A stretch of DNA of 7,158 nucleotides, from assembly GCA_029250385.1 (NCBI GenBank), contig JAQXFJ010000005.1, forward strand, positions 1 through 7,158, given 5' to 3'. The position numbers and the translations under genes were made by a program. This stretch comes from Candidatus Poseidoniaceae archaeon. Lineage in GTDB: Archaea > Thermoplasmatota > Poseidoniia > Poseidoniales > Poseidoniaceae. Shown here piece after piece: positions 6,630 through 7,158 of this stretch. Below the pieces are notes generated by a model that had not been told where the DNA came from, made no database searches, and was given only the letters and a program-made list of their open reading frames with translations. Positions within the stretch are counted from its first letter, which is position 1, and each line of letters begins with the position of its first letter.

Positions 6630-6635
6630 TTTATA
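6630..6635 (+). promoter_or_regulatory. Candidate TATA box for the citrate synthase gene
   Basis: TTTATA lies about 37 bases before ATG 6670 in the 83-base gap after the operon. Initiation 25 bases downstream would give a leader of only about 11 bases that just includes the ribosome binding site. A second AT-rich candidate (GATAAAT, about 6614-6620) would give a longer leader. Confidence 0.35.
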
Positions 6636-6658
6636 CCGTAGTGTTTTCTCGGTAGTAT

Positions 6659-6664
6659 AGGTGG
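6659..6664 (+). promoter_or_regulatory. Ribosome binding site of the citrate synthase gene
   Basis: AGGTGG ends 5 bases before ATG 6670, a good Shine-Dalgarno match and spacing. It supports this ATG as the start. Confidence 0.6.
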
Positions 6665-6669
6665 GACTT

Positions 6670-7158
6670 ATGGATGATGAGAAAGTTCTTTGTGAAGTGA
6701 CTGAAAATCACTTAAACACAGGGCTAAGAGGTATTCCTGTTGGAACTTGTCGAACTTCTTTTGTCACCCCTACCGAGGGTGTACACTATTGTGGGTACCC
6801 AATAAAAGAGCTAGTTGATTTTAGTCCAGAAGACATAATCTATCTTTTATTCAATAAGGAATTGCCCACAACTGACCAATCATCTGCTTTCAAAGCAGAC
6901 TTAGCCGCTAGAGGTCATGTGCCATCTGGATTGGCAAATGTCTTGCAAACATTACCAAAAGACGGTCACCCAATGGATTGGCTTTCAGTTGGTATTCAGA
7001 CTCTTGGTATGTTAGATACTACTGATAACTGGCGAGAAGATTCTTTGAATCTAATAGCTCGAATGCCAAGATTGATGGGTTTGATTTTCCGTTATCGTGA
7101 GGGTAGAGGGGCAGATATCGCAGCTGATGACACTAGTAAGTCTCTAGTTCAAAGGTTC
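6670..7158 (+). CDS. gltA: Citrate synthase (or 2-methylcitrate synthase) family, 3'-truncated
   Basis: The first 163 codons of a gene that is still open at the window edge. Citrate synthase condenses acetyl-CoA with oxaloacetate to give citrate and CoA at the entry to the TCA cycle; methylcitrate synthase uses propionyl-CoA. The N-terminal pattern fits the short prokaryotic and archaeal type of about 370-390 residues: GLRGIPVGTCRTSFV, HYCGYPIKELVDF (the usual YRGY reads YCGY), ELPTTDQ, then HPMDWLSVGIQTLG and the helix LIARMPRLMGLIFRYREG. The catalytic His and Asp residues lie beyond the window, so citrate and methylcitrate synthase cannot be told apart. The start ATG 6670 has AGGTGG 5 bases upstream. 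The gene is separated from the upstream operon by 83 bases with TATA-like sequence and is probably transcribed independently. Confidence 0.92.
   Translation, partial: MDDEKVLCEVTENHLNTGLRGIPVGTCRTSFVTPTEGVHYCGYPIKELVDFSPEDIIYLLFNKELPTTDQSSAFKADLAARGHVPSGLANVLQTLPKDGHPMDWLSVGIQTLGMLDTTDNWREDSLNLIARMPRLMGLIFRYREGRGADIAADDTSKSLVQRF

Noticed and set aside
1..7158. tRNA or rRNA genes, CRISPR arrays, insertion sequences, attachment sites
   Set aside because: No cloverleaf-like sequence, regularly spaced repeats, transposase motifs or flanking terminal repeats were seen on either strand.

Overview
The window is moderately AT-rich and gene-dense. It carries five complete protein genes, two genes cut by the window edges, and one doubtful microprotein gene. 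I think the source is an archaeon, most likely an uncultivated marine euryarchaeote of the Poseidoniales (Marine Group II) or a relative; this is inferred, not proven. The grounds are Shine-Dalgarno sites of the AGGAGGTGA type, TATA-like rather than -35/-10 promoter elements, a DUF835-like domain (a mainly archaeal family), and the mixture of ordinary metabolic genes with long, acidic, lineage-specific proteins.

Layout. Positions 1-723 (+) are the C-terminal 240 residues of glycine C-acetyltransferase (Kbl). It runs tail-to-tail, one base apart, into two minus-strand genes (1398-2027, then 725-1342). Both encode unrecognised membrane proteins with soluble acidic C-terminal regions. The divergent gap at 2028-2184 holds their promoter region, the start of the next operon, and a possible 38-codon CxxC microprotein gene.

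The centre of the window (2185-6586, +) is a tightly coupled three-gene operon. Gene A (647 aa) has an N-terminal domain resembling DUF2226/PATAN proteins, a DUF835-like domain without a P-loop, and a long disordered tail with a basic patch. Gene B (668 aa) carries a AAA+ ATPase domain whose closest resemblance is to bacterial DnaA (N-box, Walker A and B, sensor 1, box VII-like arginine), set between long non-DnaA extensions and lacking the DnaA DNA-binding domain. Gene C (151 aa) is a YkgJ-type cysteine-cluster protein. A and B overlap as TGATG behind a full Shine-Dalgarno site; B and C overlap as ATGA. Positions 6670-7158 (+) are the first 163 codons of a citrate synthase family gene behind its own promoter and ribosome binding site.

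The metabolic genes at the edges are ordinary. The central operon is the candidate new system: archaea normally initiate replication with Orc1/Cdc6, so a DnaA-like ATPase made in fixed ratio with a DUF835-type partner and a metal-binding protein suggests a dedicated ATP-driven complex of unknown role. All domain names come from reading motifs by eye; no database search was run.
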